DNA of 13,644 nt, taken from positions 1-13,644 of the forward strand of contig DEIM01000180.1 in NCBI GenBank assembly GCA_002352485.1, given 5' to 3'. The notes below the pieces were generated by a model, which was not told where the DNA came from, ran no database searches, and saw only the letters and a list, made by a program, of their open reading frames with translations. Positions 7,339-13,644 of this stretch are shown piece after piece. The position numbers and the translations under genes are program-made. How positions within the stretch are numbered: the first letter of the stretch is position 1; the number at the start of each line of letters is the position of its first letter. Source of the DNA: Candidatus Dadabacteria bacterium UBA2774 (lineage in GTDB: Bacteria; Desulfobacterota_D; UBA1144; Nemesobacterales; UBA2774).

Positions 7339-8160
7339 TTACGCTCTTGCTTGTTCTTGTTCCTTTCCTTCGAGTATGTCTATTGCCACCTGTGCGGCTT
7401 TCTTTCCTGAAAGCAGCATACCGCCGAACGTAGGTCCCATTCTCGGGAGTCCGTATGTAGTATTAACCGACATACCGCAAGCGATCAGCCCTGGGTGTAC
7501 AAGCCCCGTATACTCAACAAGAGCCTGCTCCGATTTCTCGACCCACATGGAGCCGTGACCCGGAAGTTTTTTATAGAGACCCTGCTGAGATAGTCTGTTG
7601 ACACAATATGCGTCGTGCCCTGTGGCGTCGATTACGAGCTTTGACTCAATCGCAATCGGGTCAAGACAAGTGATCTCCTTAGGCATATTCGCAATAGGCG
7701 TCCAGTTTATAACAATTCCTGCTACTCGTCCGTTCTCTCTGTATACGAGGTCGTCGAACATAGTCATGTTTCTAATCTTAGCTCCAGCCTCACATGTCAT
7801 CGCTATAAGCTTTGAGCACGCGTAAGGTCCGTCAGCTACGTATAGTCCCTTTTCGACTTCCTCATAGGGCACTTCAATCTCGTCCAGCACTTCGTGTCCG
7901 GGATCTCTTACAGTGACCTTGTTCATCAGATATCCGCCAATCCAAAACCCGCCGCCGAGATAGTTCATTCTCTCAACCAAAAGCACTTTATATTTCTTTT
8001 TCGCAATATCCTTTGCCGCTACAAGACCGCTCGGACCGGCCCCGACAACAATTACATCGCTTGAAATATATTCGGTGAATTCTTTAGCGAAGCCCTCGAC
8101 TATAGCCTTGGTTACCTCTTTCTCTCCGATCGGTGCAAAATTACTTTTTATCTCTGCCAT
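7339..8160 (-). CDS. thi4: Thiazole synthase Thi4 (ADP-thiazole synthase), Cys at the sulfur-donor position
   Basis: Makes the ADP-thiazole precursor of thiamin from NAD, glycine and a sulfur source; cytoplasmic, 273 residues, usual for prokaryotic members. The dinucleotide fold SSDVIVVGAGPSGLVAAKD spans 33-51 with E63 at the strand end, followed by LGGGFWIGGYLMNK (68-81), the GHD motif at 181-183 and the C-terminal GLPRMGPTFGGMLLSGKKAA (237-256). Residues T164-C165-L166-D167-P168, before IAIESKLVIDATGHD, align with the yeast and plant SCMDP segment whose Cys gives up its sulfur in a single turnover. Characterised archaeal members have His there and use free sulfide. GGAGGT eight bases before the ATG sets the start. 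Upstream I see no TPP riboswitch, but a palindrome overlies the predicted -10. No other thiamin gene is in the window. The family call is firm; the suicide mechanism is inference. Confidence 0.93.
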   Translation of the reverse strand: MAEIKSNFAPIGEKEVTKAIVEGFAKEFTEYISSDVIVVGAGPSGLVAAKDIAKKKYKVLLVERMNYLGGGFWIGGYLMNKVTVRDPGHEVLDEIEVPYEEVEKGLYVADGPYACSKLIAMTCEAGAKIRNMTMFDDLVYRENGRVAGIVINWTPIANMPKEITCLDPIAIESKLVIDATGHDAYCVNRLSQQGLYKKLPGHGSMWVEKSEQALVEYTGLVHPGLIACGMSVNTTYGLPRMGPTFGGMLLSGKKAAQVAIDILEGKEQEQARA

Positions 8161-8199
8161 GAATTACTACCTCCGTAAAATATCTCGTTTAACCGTTTT

Positions 8200-8227
8200 A
8201 CTCTATCATAGATAGAGACTGGGTCAA
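8200..8227 (-). promoter_or_regulatory. Candidate thi4 promoter
   Basis: On the minus strand TTGACC (8222-8227) is one base from the -35 consensus. It is followed after 16 bases by TAGAGT (8200-8205), four of six for the -10. Transcription would start near 8193, leaving a leader of about 30 bases, too short to hold a TPP riboswitch. Confidence 0.4.
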
Positions 8228-8234
8228 TAGAGAC
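8201..8234. promoter_or_regulatory. Palindromic operator candidate at the thi4 promoter
   Basis: CTCTATC-ATA-GATAGAG (8201-8217) is a perfect 7-bp inverted repeat with a 3-base centre. It covers most of the predicted thi4 -10 and part of the spacer. The octamer ATAGAGAC at 8212-8219 recurs exactly at 8227-8234, giving a third ATAGAG half-site across the -35. Position and symmetry suit repressor binding; the regulator is unknown. Confidence 0.45.
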
Positions 8235-8355
8235 ATTCTAACTAGCTATTTTTGATGTTTTTATTTATTAATTGTTGGCTAATGCCGTAAACTTAGGTTA
8301 TCTTATTTGTACCTTAATAACGGTCATTACCGCCTATTTCCCGGAGGGACGTTAC

Positions 8356-9141
8356 ATGTTAAGTAACATCAATAAAACAGCATTTTTTATAATTTCATCC
8401 ATTTTTTTTGTTATATTCCTAGTTTTTATTACATCCTTGGCCCTGTCCAATGAAGCGTATGCAGGCCTTATAATGGAGCAGGTTGTCTATGAAGAAGGCT
8501 CTTCGAACAAGCAGCAGTCCACTCTCTACGTTCAGGACAATAAGCTTAAGCAGGTAGATAAAGGGGATAGAAACCAACCCACGGTTATATTTGATTTGGG
8601 AGCAAGCAATATAACTCTTGTGAACAACGAAAATAAGGTTTATATACACCTTACGATGGAAGAGCATTTAAAATCGTTTGAAGCTATGATGCAGCAAACA
8701 AAAGAAGGGGAACAGGCAGCGAAAAAGCTGACACTTGAAAAGTCCGACGAAACTATCAAGATCGCAGGATACAACACAACGAAATATTCTATATTTGAAA
8801 ACGGCAAACTAGCCACAGAATATTGGGTTAGCAATGAGCCTGGGTTTAATAACGAGATCAATTTCGAGAAGATGGCAAAGCTCATGAACGATGTAAAAAA
8901 CATAAGCCAGACTGTCGGAGGCTCGGCTTCAATTTCCGATCAAGAGTATCAGATATTCAGGGAAATTTATCAGAACGGCTACCCGCTTAAAACTATTTAT
9001 CACACTGAAGACGACAGCCCTGTCGTCATAGAAGAAATCCTGAGCGTCAAGAGTAAAGATCTGCCGGCAAGCGAGTTTCAGCCTCCGGCAGGTTACCAAA
9101 AGATTACGTATCAGGATATTTTAAATCAGCAGGGACAGTAA
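8356..9141 (+). CDS. Exported DUF4412-like protein
   Basis: Secreted or periplasmic protein of 261 residues, function unknown. The start at 8356 is set by GGAGGG (8343-8348) seven bases upstream; the frame is open for 28 more codons back to 8272 but that stretch has no good start signal. A signal peptide spans about residues 1-35, with hydrophobic core FFIISSIFFVIFLVFITSLAL and likely cleavage after SNEAYA. The mature part begins GLIMEQVVYEEG and alternates beta strands with polar turns (STLYVQDNKLKQV, ITLVNNENKVYIHL, IKIAGYNTTKYSIFENGKL), a layout like DUF4412 and LolA/LolB-type outer-membrane sorting folds. There is no lipobox Cys, so it is not a lipoprotein. It diverges from thi4 and converges on rplI. 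The export call is strong; the family call is tentative. Confidence 0.72.
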   Translation: MLSNINKTAFFIISSIFFVIFLVFITSLALSNEAYAGLIMEQVVYEEGSSNKQQSTLYVQDNKLKQVDKGDRNQPTVIFDLGASNITLVNNENKVYIHLTMEEHLKSFEAMMQQTKEGEQAAKKLTLEKSDETIKIAGYNTTKYSIFENGKLATEYWVSNEPGFNNEINFEKMAKLMNDVKNISQTVGGSASISDQEYQIFREIYQNGYPLKTIYHTEDDSPVVIEEILSVKSKDLPASEFQPPAGYQKITYQDILNQQGQ

Positions 9142-9187
9142 CGAACCTAAAAGGGTATTGTTTATAAGTGATTTTTGTTTAGTTCTC

Positions 9188-9808
9188 TTAGTCTTTTTCT
9201 TCAGGACTTTCCGTATTCTCTTCTTCGGTCTGCTCAGCCACTTCTTCCGTCTCTTCCACTACCTCTTGCTCCTGGGACTCTTCTTGTGCGGCCGTTTCCT
9301 GTTCTTCTGATACCAGCTCCTCAATAACTTCTTCCTCTACATCCTCTTCAATGGGTACCGGATTTTCCTCGTCCACAACATGGACTAAAATGCTCGGAGC
9401 AACTTCGTGATAGAGTTTTATCTTGATATCGTAATTACCCAAAGACTTTATCGGACTGTCAAGCACAATATGCTTCTTATCTATTTCAAGCCCCTGCTTG
9501 GCAAGCTCATCCGCAATATTCTGTGAGGTTACGGAGCCAAAAAGCTTTTCCTCTTCCCCTACTTTTACGGGGATGAGTAATGTGACTCCCTCAAGTTTTT
9601 GGGCTATACCCTCAGCCTCACCCTGTTGCTGGTCCTGTTTTTTCTTAATTATTCCGCCTTTTTGCTCCCAGATTTTAAGATTCCCCGGGGTTGCTCTAAC
9701 GGCAAGCTTTTTGGGCAGGAGAAAGTTTCTGGCAAGCCCGTTCTTAACCTCTTTTATATCGCCCTCTCTACCTAAAGAGTCGACATCAGTAGTCAATATT
9801 ACTTTCAT
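9188..9808 (-). CDS. rplI: 50S ribosomal protein bL9 with long acidic C-terminal tail
   Basis: Ribosomal protein L9, bound to 23S rRNA at the base of the L1 stalk. The N-terminal domain shows MKVILTTDVDSLGREGD and VKNGLARNFLLPKKLAV (21-37), the diagnostic L9 motif. The long connecting helix spans about 41-74 and the C-terminal domain about 75-148, ending PSILVHVV. Usual L9 length is near 148; here about 57 further residues (150-206) are mostly Glu, Gln, Val, Ser and Thr, a disordered polyacidic tail. GGGAGGT (9818-9824) nine bases upstream fixes the start. It is the last gene of rpsF-rpsR-rplI, 91 bases beyond rpsR. I see no terminator hairpin in the 46 bases before the convergent exported-protein gene. 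Confidence 0.97.
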   Translation of the reverse strand: MKVILTTDVDSLGREGDIKEVKNGLARNFLLPKKLAVRATPGNLKIWEQKGGIIKKKQDQQQGEAEGIAQKLEGVTLLIPVKVGEEEKLFGSVTSQNIADELAKQGLEIDKKHIVLDSPIKSLGNYDIKIKLYHEVAPSILVHVVDEENPVPIEEDVEEEVIEELVSEEQETAAQEESQEQEVVEETEEVAEQTEEENTESPEEKD

Positions 9809-9899
9809 TTTTTGACAACCTCCCGATAATTCTGGTTATTACTTTTCTCTTAAATAGTATCATTAAATCACTCGCATCAACTGCCTAACATTTGCCCGT

Positions 9900-10136
9900 T
9901 TAATGAAGCACTGTGTAGGGCAAAAGAGCCATGTAGCGTGTTCTCTTTATGGCTATAGCGAGCTGTCTCTGATGAAACGCGCAGAGCCCTGAATTTCTTC
10001 TCGGTACTATCTTCTTTCTATCCGAGATGAATCTCGACATCAGATCTACGTTCTTATAGTCTATCTCAAGAGGCTCTGTGCAGAACCTGCATACTTTCTT
10101 TTTAGCGAAGTATCTTCTATTTCTTGGAGATTCCAT
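9900..10136 (-). CDS. rpsR: 30S ribosomal protein bS18, zinc-ligand form
   Basis: Ribosomal protein S18, which pairs with S6 on the platform of the small subunit. The 78-residue length and the motifs IDYKNVDLMSRFISDR and KIVPRRNSGLCAFHQRQLAIAIKRTRYMALLPY are diagnostic. It retains C16, C19, C52 and H55 (CxxC plus CxxH), the cysteine-containing version thought to bind zinc; many other bacteria have lost these residues. Its ATG shares one base with the rpsF stop (TAATG), so translation is coupled to S6, as expected for proteins that act as a heterodimer. Confidence 0.98.
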   Translation of the reverse strand: MESPRNRRYFAKKKVCRFCTEPLEIDYKNVDLMSRFISDRKKIVPRRNSGLCAFHQRQLAIAIKRTRYMALLPYTVLH

Positions 10137-10759
10137 TACTCTTTTCCTCCTTCTTCTTCTGCGGTTTCGGGCGCGCTTTGCACCTCGGTTTCAGCTTCAG
10201 CTGCCTGCGGCTCTGTCGGCTCCTCTATAGGAGTCTCTTGTTCTTGTGGCTGTGCCGCTGTCTCCTCAGGTGTTACCTCCTGTGGAGTTTCCGGCTGATC
10301 TGCCGCTGTCTCAACTGTTTCAGATTTTGGCTCCTCGGTCGGCGCCGGTTCTGCAGGGGCCTCTGGGGCCTTCGCTGTCTCGGCGGCCGGAGGTGTCTCC
10401 GCGACTTCGGACTCAGCAGCGCTACTTTCAGCAGCGTTCTTTTCCCTTACGGCTACTTCCTCAGTAATCTTTACAGTCATAAATCTGAGTACATCGGTAT
10501 TATAAAACCGAAGATGTTTTTCAATGTCTCTTGTAACAGTGGGGAGAGCTTTGAATATTAAAATATAAAAGACTCCCCTTTTATGGTCCAATATTTCATA
10601 AGCCAGTGACCTTTCGGCCCACTTATCGGATTTCATTACTTCGCCTTCATGGGCTTCTATGAATTCCGGTAGTTTTGATTGGATCTTGCTGAGTTCGTCT
10701 TCTTTGAGGTCAGGTCTGACCACATAGAGAGTTTCGTAGTAATTAGGCTTTAAAGCCAT
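10136..10759 (-). CDS. rpsF: 30S ribosomal protein bS6 with about 100-residue Pro/Glu/Ala tail
   Basis: Ribosomal protein S6. The ferredoxin-like core is residues 1-105, with YYETLYVVRPDL (7-18), KWAERSLAYEILDHKRGVFYILIF (46-69) and DIEKHLRFYNTDVLRFMTVKI (78-98). About 100 further residues follow, low-complexity and rich in Glu, Ala, Pro and Thr, doubling the usual protein size; no domain is recognisable there. GGAGGT lies about seven bases upstream of the ATG at 10759 and touches a structured leader. The stop overlaps the rpsR start by one base. It is first gene of the rpsF-rpsR-rplI unit, with its own probable promoter after the hppA terminator. Confidence 0.97.
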   Translation of the reverse strand: MALKPNYYETLYVVRPDLKEDELSKIQSKLPEFIEAHEGEVMKSDKWAERSLAYEILDHKRGVFYILIFKALPTVTRDIEKHLRFYNTDVLRFMTVKITEEVAVREKNAAESSAAESEVAETPPAAETAKAPEAPAEPAPTEEPKSETVETAADQPETPQEVTPEETAAQPQEQETPIEEPTEPQAAEAETEVQSAPETAEEEGGKE

Positions 10760-10771
10760 GTTTAATACCTC

Positions 10772-10827
10772 CTGTCTTGGACTTTAGGGTTCTGCACGCT
10801 ACCTTCGGGGTAAGCACAGAACGACAG
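10772..10827 (-). promoter_or_regulatory. Structured rpsF leader, candidate S6:S18 autoregulatory element
   Basis: On the minus strand the leader can fold as follows. CTGTC (10823-10827) pairs with GACAG (10772-10776). Directly inside, nine bases (10814-10822) pair with 10789-10797, with two G-U pairs. A short TACC/GGTA stem with loop CCGAA (10800-10812) caps it. A 12-base unpaired stretch lies on the 3' side, and the closing GACAG abuts the GGAGGT ribosome binding site. Many bacteria have an S6:S18-binding RNA with a conserved CCG at this place. The pairing is seen; the functional identity is inferred. Confidence 0.5.
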
Positions 10828-10847
10828 ATTATGTCAAAAGCTTTTAT

Positions 10848-10875
10848 ATATTACCAGTAATTTACTATTTGTTAA
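10848..10875 (-). promoter_or_regulatory. Candidate rpsF operon promoter
   Basis: TTAACA (10870-10875) and TAATAT (10848-10853) are separated by 16 bases on the minus strand, just downstream of the hppA terminator. A start near 10841 would place the whole structured leader in the transcript. The AT-rich setting allows other -10 choices such as the overlapping TATATA. Confidence 0.4.
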
Positions 10876-10886
10876 TAGGTAATTAA

Positions 10887-10917
10887 GGATGCGGCTTTTT
10901 GCATGTAAGCCGCATCC
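10887..10917 (-). terminator. Terminator hairpin after hppA
   Basis: GGATGCGGCTT (10887-10897) and AAGCCGCATCC (10907-10917) form a perfect 11-bp stem with a nine-base loop, 22 bases after the hppA stop. In the minus direction the stem is followed by TTAATT, a weak U-tract, so termination may be partial and allow read-through into rpsF. Confidence 0.75.
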
Positions 10918-10939
10918 CTTTATTTTCTTTATTCGTTTG

Positions 10940-12982
10940 TCAGATCAATAGCGGCGCAATAACGAGCGAAACAATTGACATGAGCTTAATTAATATGTTC
11001 ATAGCGGGTCCTGATGTGTCTTTAAACGGGTCGCCGATCGTATCACCTACGACAGCGGCTTTATGAGCATCAGATCCTTTGCCGCCCAAGTTGCCTTCTT
11101 CAATATATTTCTTTGCGTTATCCCAGGCTCCACCCGAGTTTGCCATCATAAGAGCGAGCATAACACCCGATACGATAGCTCCCGCAAGGAATCCGCCCAG
11201 GCCTTCTGCGTCTAGAATAAGGCCAATTACTATAGGAGCTACAACTGCGATCACTCCGGGAATTACCATTTCCCTAAGCGAGGCATCCGTGCTTATAGCA
11301 ACGCATTTTGCGTGGTCGGGTTTAGCTTCGCCTTCCAAGAGCCCCGGTATTTCTTTGAACTGTCTTCTAACTTCCTCTACCATTTTCTGTGCCGTTCTTC
11401 CTACAGCGCCCATCGTGAGTGCGCCGAGCAAGAATGGTAGTGTTCCGCCGAGAAGCAATCCGACTACCACGTTACTGTGCGTGAGGTCGATCGAATCAAG
11501 CCCCACGGCTCTTGTGTAAGCTGCGAAAAGCGCAAGAGCTGCAAGTGCAGCAGAGCCGATTGCAAAGCCTTTTCCGATTGCCGCTGTTGTATTTCCGAGC
11601 GAGTCCAGCTTGTCTGTGATTTTTCTTACGTCGTCTCCGAGCTCAGACATCTCCGTAATACCTCCGGCGTTGTCTGCTACAGGACCGTAAGCGTCAACCG
11701 ACATCGTAATACCGATAGTTGCAAGCATACTTACTGCAGCTATTCCGATTCCATATAGACCAGCAAATGTATATGATAGTCCGATTGCAATCGCTATCGT
11801 TATAACAGGGAGAGTTGTGCTTACCATACCCACTGAAAGCCCTTCGATGATGTTTGTTGCAACACCTGTCTGAGATGCTTCAGCAATTTTCCTTACAGGC
11901 GCACCTGAAGTGTAGTACTCTGTCAGAAGTCCTATTGCGATACCTGCCAGTAATCCCAATACCGCTGATAGCCATATCCACATTATGTAGCCGCCTATAC
12001 CGTCTACGAGGCCTACTATAAGGAGGATTATAAGAGAAAGCGCAAGGTATATACCGCCGGCATAGAATGTAGCGCGTCTCAGCACTAACTGCGGCTCGAT
12101 GTCCTTCATCCACTCAACGCTCTTTGAGCCTATTATAGAAGAGAAGCTTCCGATAGCAATAAGAATAATCGGTATGGACATGAGTGCGATTTCATTGCTG
12201 CCCCAGCCTGCTGCGATAACAATGGTGGCGATTACGGCGCCTACGTAGGATTCAAAAAGGTCAGCTCCCATTCCCGCCACGTCTCCGACGTTGTCTCCAA
12301 CATTATCGGCGATAGTTGCAGGATTTCTCGGGTCGTCTTCCGGGATTCCGGCTTCAACCTTTCCTACGAGGTCAGCGCCAACGTCGGCACCCTTCGTAAA
12401 TATACCGCCTCCGATCCTGGCAAACAGCGCCACTGAGCTTGCGCCCATTGCGAATCCGCCGATTATCTCGCCGAATTGCTGAGCAAAACCGGCAAGTCCG
12501 GCAGCGTCCTCAGGATTGTCGGGAAGTCCTATACCAAAGGTAAATGCCACTGAAAGACCCAAGAGACCAAGTCCTGCGACTGAAAGTCCCATAACGTTTC
12601 CGCCTTTAAATGCGACGGCGAGCGCTCTACCCTGTCCTTCCGTAGCCGCTGCCTGAGCAGTTCTTACATTTGCCTTAGTTGCGGATTTCATTCCGAAAAA
12701 GCCCGCCAGTACAGAGCAGACTGCGCCGCCAACATAAGCTACAGCCGTTCTCCAGTCGATAAATAATCCTAATAAGATAAATACGACCAGTACGAAAATT
12801 CCGATAATTCTGTATTCCCTGTTCAGGAACACCATCGCGCCCTCTTCAATAGAGGCGGCGATTCCTTTCATTTTATCATTGCCTTCGGGCAAGGACTTTA
12901 CTTCGCGGTAAACGATAAAGGCATAGCCTAAAACGATTACACCTAAAATTAGCCCGAAAAGAGCAGCTATTACTTCTCCCAT
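10940..12982 (-). CDS. hppA: K+-dependent membrane-bound pyrophosphatase, probably Na+-translocating
   Basis: Integral membrane pump of 680 residues, with about 16 helices, that couples pyrophosphate hydrolysis to Na+ and/or H+ export. The substrate site is intact: DVGADLVGKVE (200-210), EDDPRNPATIADNVGDNVGD (215-234) and, near the C-terminus, VVGDTIGDPFKDTSGPAMN. GNTTAAIGKG begins at G463; Ala467 and Gly470 are the K+-dependent form, whereas K+-independent pumps have Lys and Thr there. E244 in ADLFESY sits where Na+-transporting members carry their gate Glu, so Na+ or dual Na+/H+ transport is likely, but this is inference. GGAGGT (12992-12997) nine bases upstream supports the start. It lies 18 bases after pth, in the same transcript, and is closed by a hairpin. 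Confidence 0.96.
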   Translation of the reverse strand: MGEVIAALFGLILGVIVLGYAFIVYREVKSLPEGNDKMKGIAASIEEGAMVFLNREYRIIGIFVLVVFILLGLFIDWRTAVAYVGGAVCSVLAGFFGMKSATKANVRTAQAAATEGQGRALAVAFKGGNVMGLSVAGLGLLGLSVAFTFGIGLPDNPEDAAGLAGFAQQFGEIIGGFAMGASSVALFARIGGGIFTKGADVGADLVGKVEAGIPEDDPRNPATIADNVGDNVGDVAGMGADLFESYVGAVIATIVIAAGWGSNEIALMSIPIILIAIGSFSSIIGSKSVEWMKDIEPQLVLRRATFYAGGIYLALSLIILLIVGLVDGIGGYIMWIWLSAVLGLLAGIAIGLLTEYYTSGAPVRKIAEASQTGVATNIIEGLSVGMVSTTLPVITIAIAIGLSYTFAGLYGIGIAAVSMLATIGITMSVDAYGPVADNAGGITEMSELGDDVRKITDKLDSLGNTTAAIGKGFAIGSAALAALALFAAYTRAVGLDSIDLTHSNVVVGLLLGGTLPFLLGALTMGAVGRTAQKMVEEVRRQFKEIPGLLEGEAKPDHAKCVAISTDASLREMVIPGVIAVVAPIVIGLILDAEGLGGFLAGAIVSGVMLALMMANSGGAWDNAKKYIEEGNLGGKGSDAHKAAVVGDTIGDPFKDTSGPAMNILIKLMSIVSLVIAPLLI

Positions 12983-13000
12983 TTGATTAAACCTCCTTTT

Positions 13001-13603
13001 TTAATGAGAATCTACTTCCTCACTATTCTGTATTTGTTTATTTTTTGTGTTGTATTCATTCATTGCTCTTTCTAATCCCTCTTCGATAATTGCAAAAACG
13101 GCGTCTGCCGCCCGCTTTATCGAATCTTTAACTATCTCACCCTCTTCTTTCCTGAACCCGCTAAGCACATGGCCCGCTCCCGAATCTTTTACGAGCGGCT
13201 TTCCAATCCCTACCCTGACCCTAGTGAACTCATCTGAGCCAAGTGAGGAGATTATCGATTTTATGCCGTTGTGCCCGGCGCTACCGCCCCCAGATTTTAT
13301 CTTGATATTTCCAAGGGGCAAGTCCATCTCATCGTATACCACTATGATATTGTCTGTCGGAATGTCGTAGAAGTTCTTTATACTTGAAACAGATTCCCCG
13401 CTCAGATTCATATAGGTTTCGGGTTTTAACAGCACAAGCTTGCTGCCGCCTGTGAACCCTTCCCCGAAAACGCCCTTAAACTTATTCTTTGTTAACTCTA
13501 TTCCGACCCTTTTGCCTATCTCGTCCACAACTAAAAAACCAATGTTGTGCTTCGTATTATTATATTTTTTACCTGGGTTACCCAGGCCTGCTACCAATAT
13601 CAT
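13001..13603 (-). CDS. pth: Peptidyl-tRNA hydrolase
   Basis: Releases tRNA from peptidyl-tRNAs dropped by the ribosome; cytoplasmic, 200 residues, typical of bacterial Pth. Motifs are VAGLGNPGKKYNNTKHNIGF (4-23), with N8 and the catalytic H19 of KHNIG; LLKPETYMNLSGESV (58-72), with the substrate-binding Asn of YMNLSG; VVYDEMDLPLG (88-98); and GGGSAGHNGIKSI, containing the third conserved Asn. A polar tail (about 185-200) follows the last helix. The ATG at 13603 gives the exact family N-terminus; no strong ribosome binding site is visible, and the gene starts eight bases after the stop of the upstream gene, so coupled translation is likely. Next downstream gene is hppA, 18 bases away. Confidence 0.97.
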   Translation of the reverse strand: MILVAGLGNPGKKYNNTKHNIGFLVVDEIGKRVGIELTKNKFKGVFGEGFTGGSKLVLLKPETYMNLSGESVSSIKNFYDIPTDNIIVVYDEMDLPLGNIKIKSGGGSAGHNGIKSIISSLGSDEFTRVRVGIGKPLVKDSGAGHVLSGFRKEEGEIVKDSIKRAADAVFAIIEEGLERAMNEYNTKNKQIQNSEEVDSH

Positions 13604-13611
13604 TTTGCTGA

Positions 13612-13644
13612 CTACTCTTCACTGCTCTCTTCTTGAGATTCATC
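13612..13644 (-). CDS. 3' end of a CDS, probably bL25 (CTC family); truncated by window edge
   Basis: Only the last ten codons and a TAG stop are inside the window; they read DESQEESSEE, an acidic end. In many bacteria the gene directly before pth is rplY, whose CTC-form product often ends in an acidic tail, so position and composition fit bL25. The fragment is too short to prove identity. Its stop lies eight bases before pth. Confidence 0.5.
   Translation of the reverse strand, partial: DESQEESSEE

Noticed and set aside
8161..8271. TPP riboswitch upstream of thi4
   Set aside because: Looked for the conserved CTGAGA and downstream pyrimidine-helix blocks on the minus strand and did not find them.
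8272..8355. 28-codon N-terminal extension of the exported protein
   Set aside because: It would put a second hydrophobic stretch before a normal signal peptide, while a strong GGAGGG precedes the ATG at 8356.
10124..10561. Long open frame on the plus strand opposite rpsF
   Set aside because: Low-complexity Leu/Arg/Cys-rich product that is the antisense shadow of the Glu/Ala/Pro-rich S6 tail.
10830..10838. Perfect TTGACA on the minus strand just inside the rpsF leader
   Set aside because: No acceptable -10 lies 16-18 bases downstream, where the structured leader begins; the pair at 10848-10875 is a better promoter.
13572..13586. CCTGGG-TTA-CCCAGG inverted repeat near the start of pth
   Set aside because: It falls on the conserved GLGNPG codons, and six pairs with a three-base loop are easily explained by the protein sequence.

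Overview
This 13.6-kb window looks like chromosome of a Gram-negative (diderm) bacterium of moderate GC. Evidence for an outer envelope is an OmpA-type peptidoglycan-binding protein and an exported two-PDZ HtrA/Deg protease. Gene starts often carry strong GGAGG-type ribosome binding sites. The ribosomal-protein operon (bL25 tail, pth, then rpsF-rpsR-rplI), a K+-dependent membrane pyrophosphatase and a Thi4-type thiazole synthase together suggest a deep-branching, perhaps uncultivated, deltaproteobacterial-like or candidate-phylum lineage. That placement is inference. No rRNA, tRNA, CRISPR, transposase or phage gene was seen, and no gene-free stretch exceeds about 300 bases.

Layout. 33-1187 (-): GNAT/FemAB-like acyltransferase. 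Divergent from it, 1358-2572 (+): OmpA-domain protein with a second C-terminal domain and a terminal membrane anchor; then 2604-3041 (+) VOC-fold protein and 3177-4367 (+) FAD monooxygenase. 4582-6015 (+) is HtrA/Deg protease, overlapped by a RidA-family gene (5999-6466), followed by a 259-residue protein resembling a degenerate archaemetzincin (6502-7281). Convergent to these, 7339-8160 (-) is the thiazole synthase Thi4, with a terminator between. 8356-9141 (+) is an exported DUF4412-like protein. From the right edge leftwards on the minus strand runs a housekeeping block: the end of a probable bL25 gene, pth, hppA, a terminator, then rpsF-rpsR-rplI.

How they work together. The right half is translation and energy housekeeping: peptidyl-tRNA recycling, pyrophosphate-driven ion pumping, and small/large subunit proteins whose operon has a structured leader that may be the S6:S18 autoregulatory element. 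The left half is mainly cell-envelope and quality-control genes plus metabolic-damage functions. Thi4 supplies the thiazole half of thiamin; its promoter lacks a visible TPP riboswitch but carries a perfect palindrome.

The items I rate most worth checking are: a perfect 15-bp inverted repeat inside the RidA coding sequence; a Thi4 with cysteine at the sulfur-donor position; a metallopeptidase-like protein that keeps the archaemetzincin cysteines but lacks HExxH; the unusual OmpA fusion; and long acidic tails on several ribosomal proteins. I do not see a clear new multi-gene defence or mobile system.
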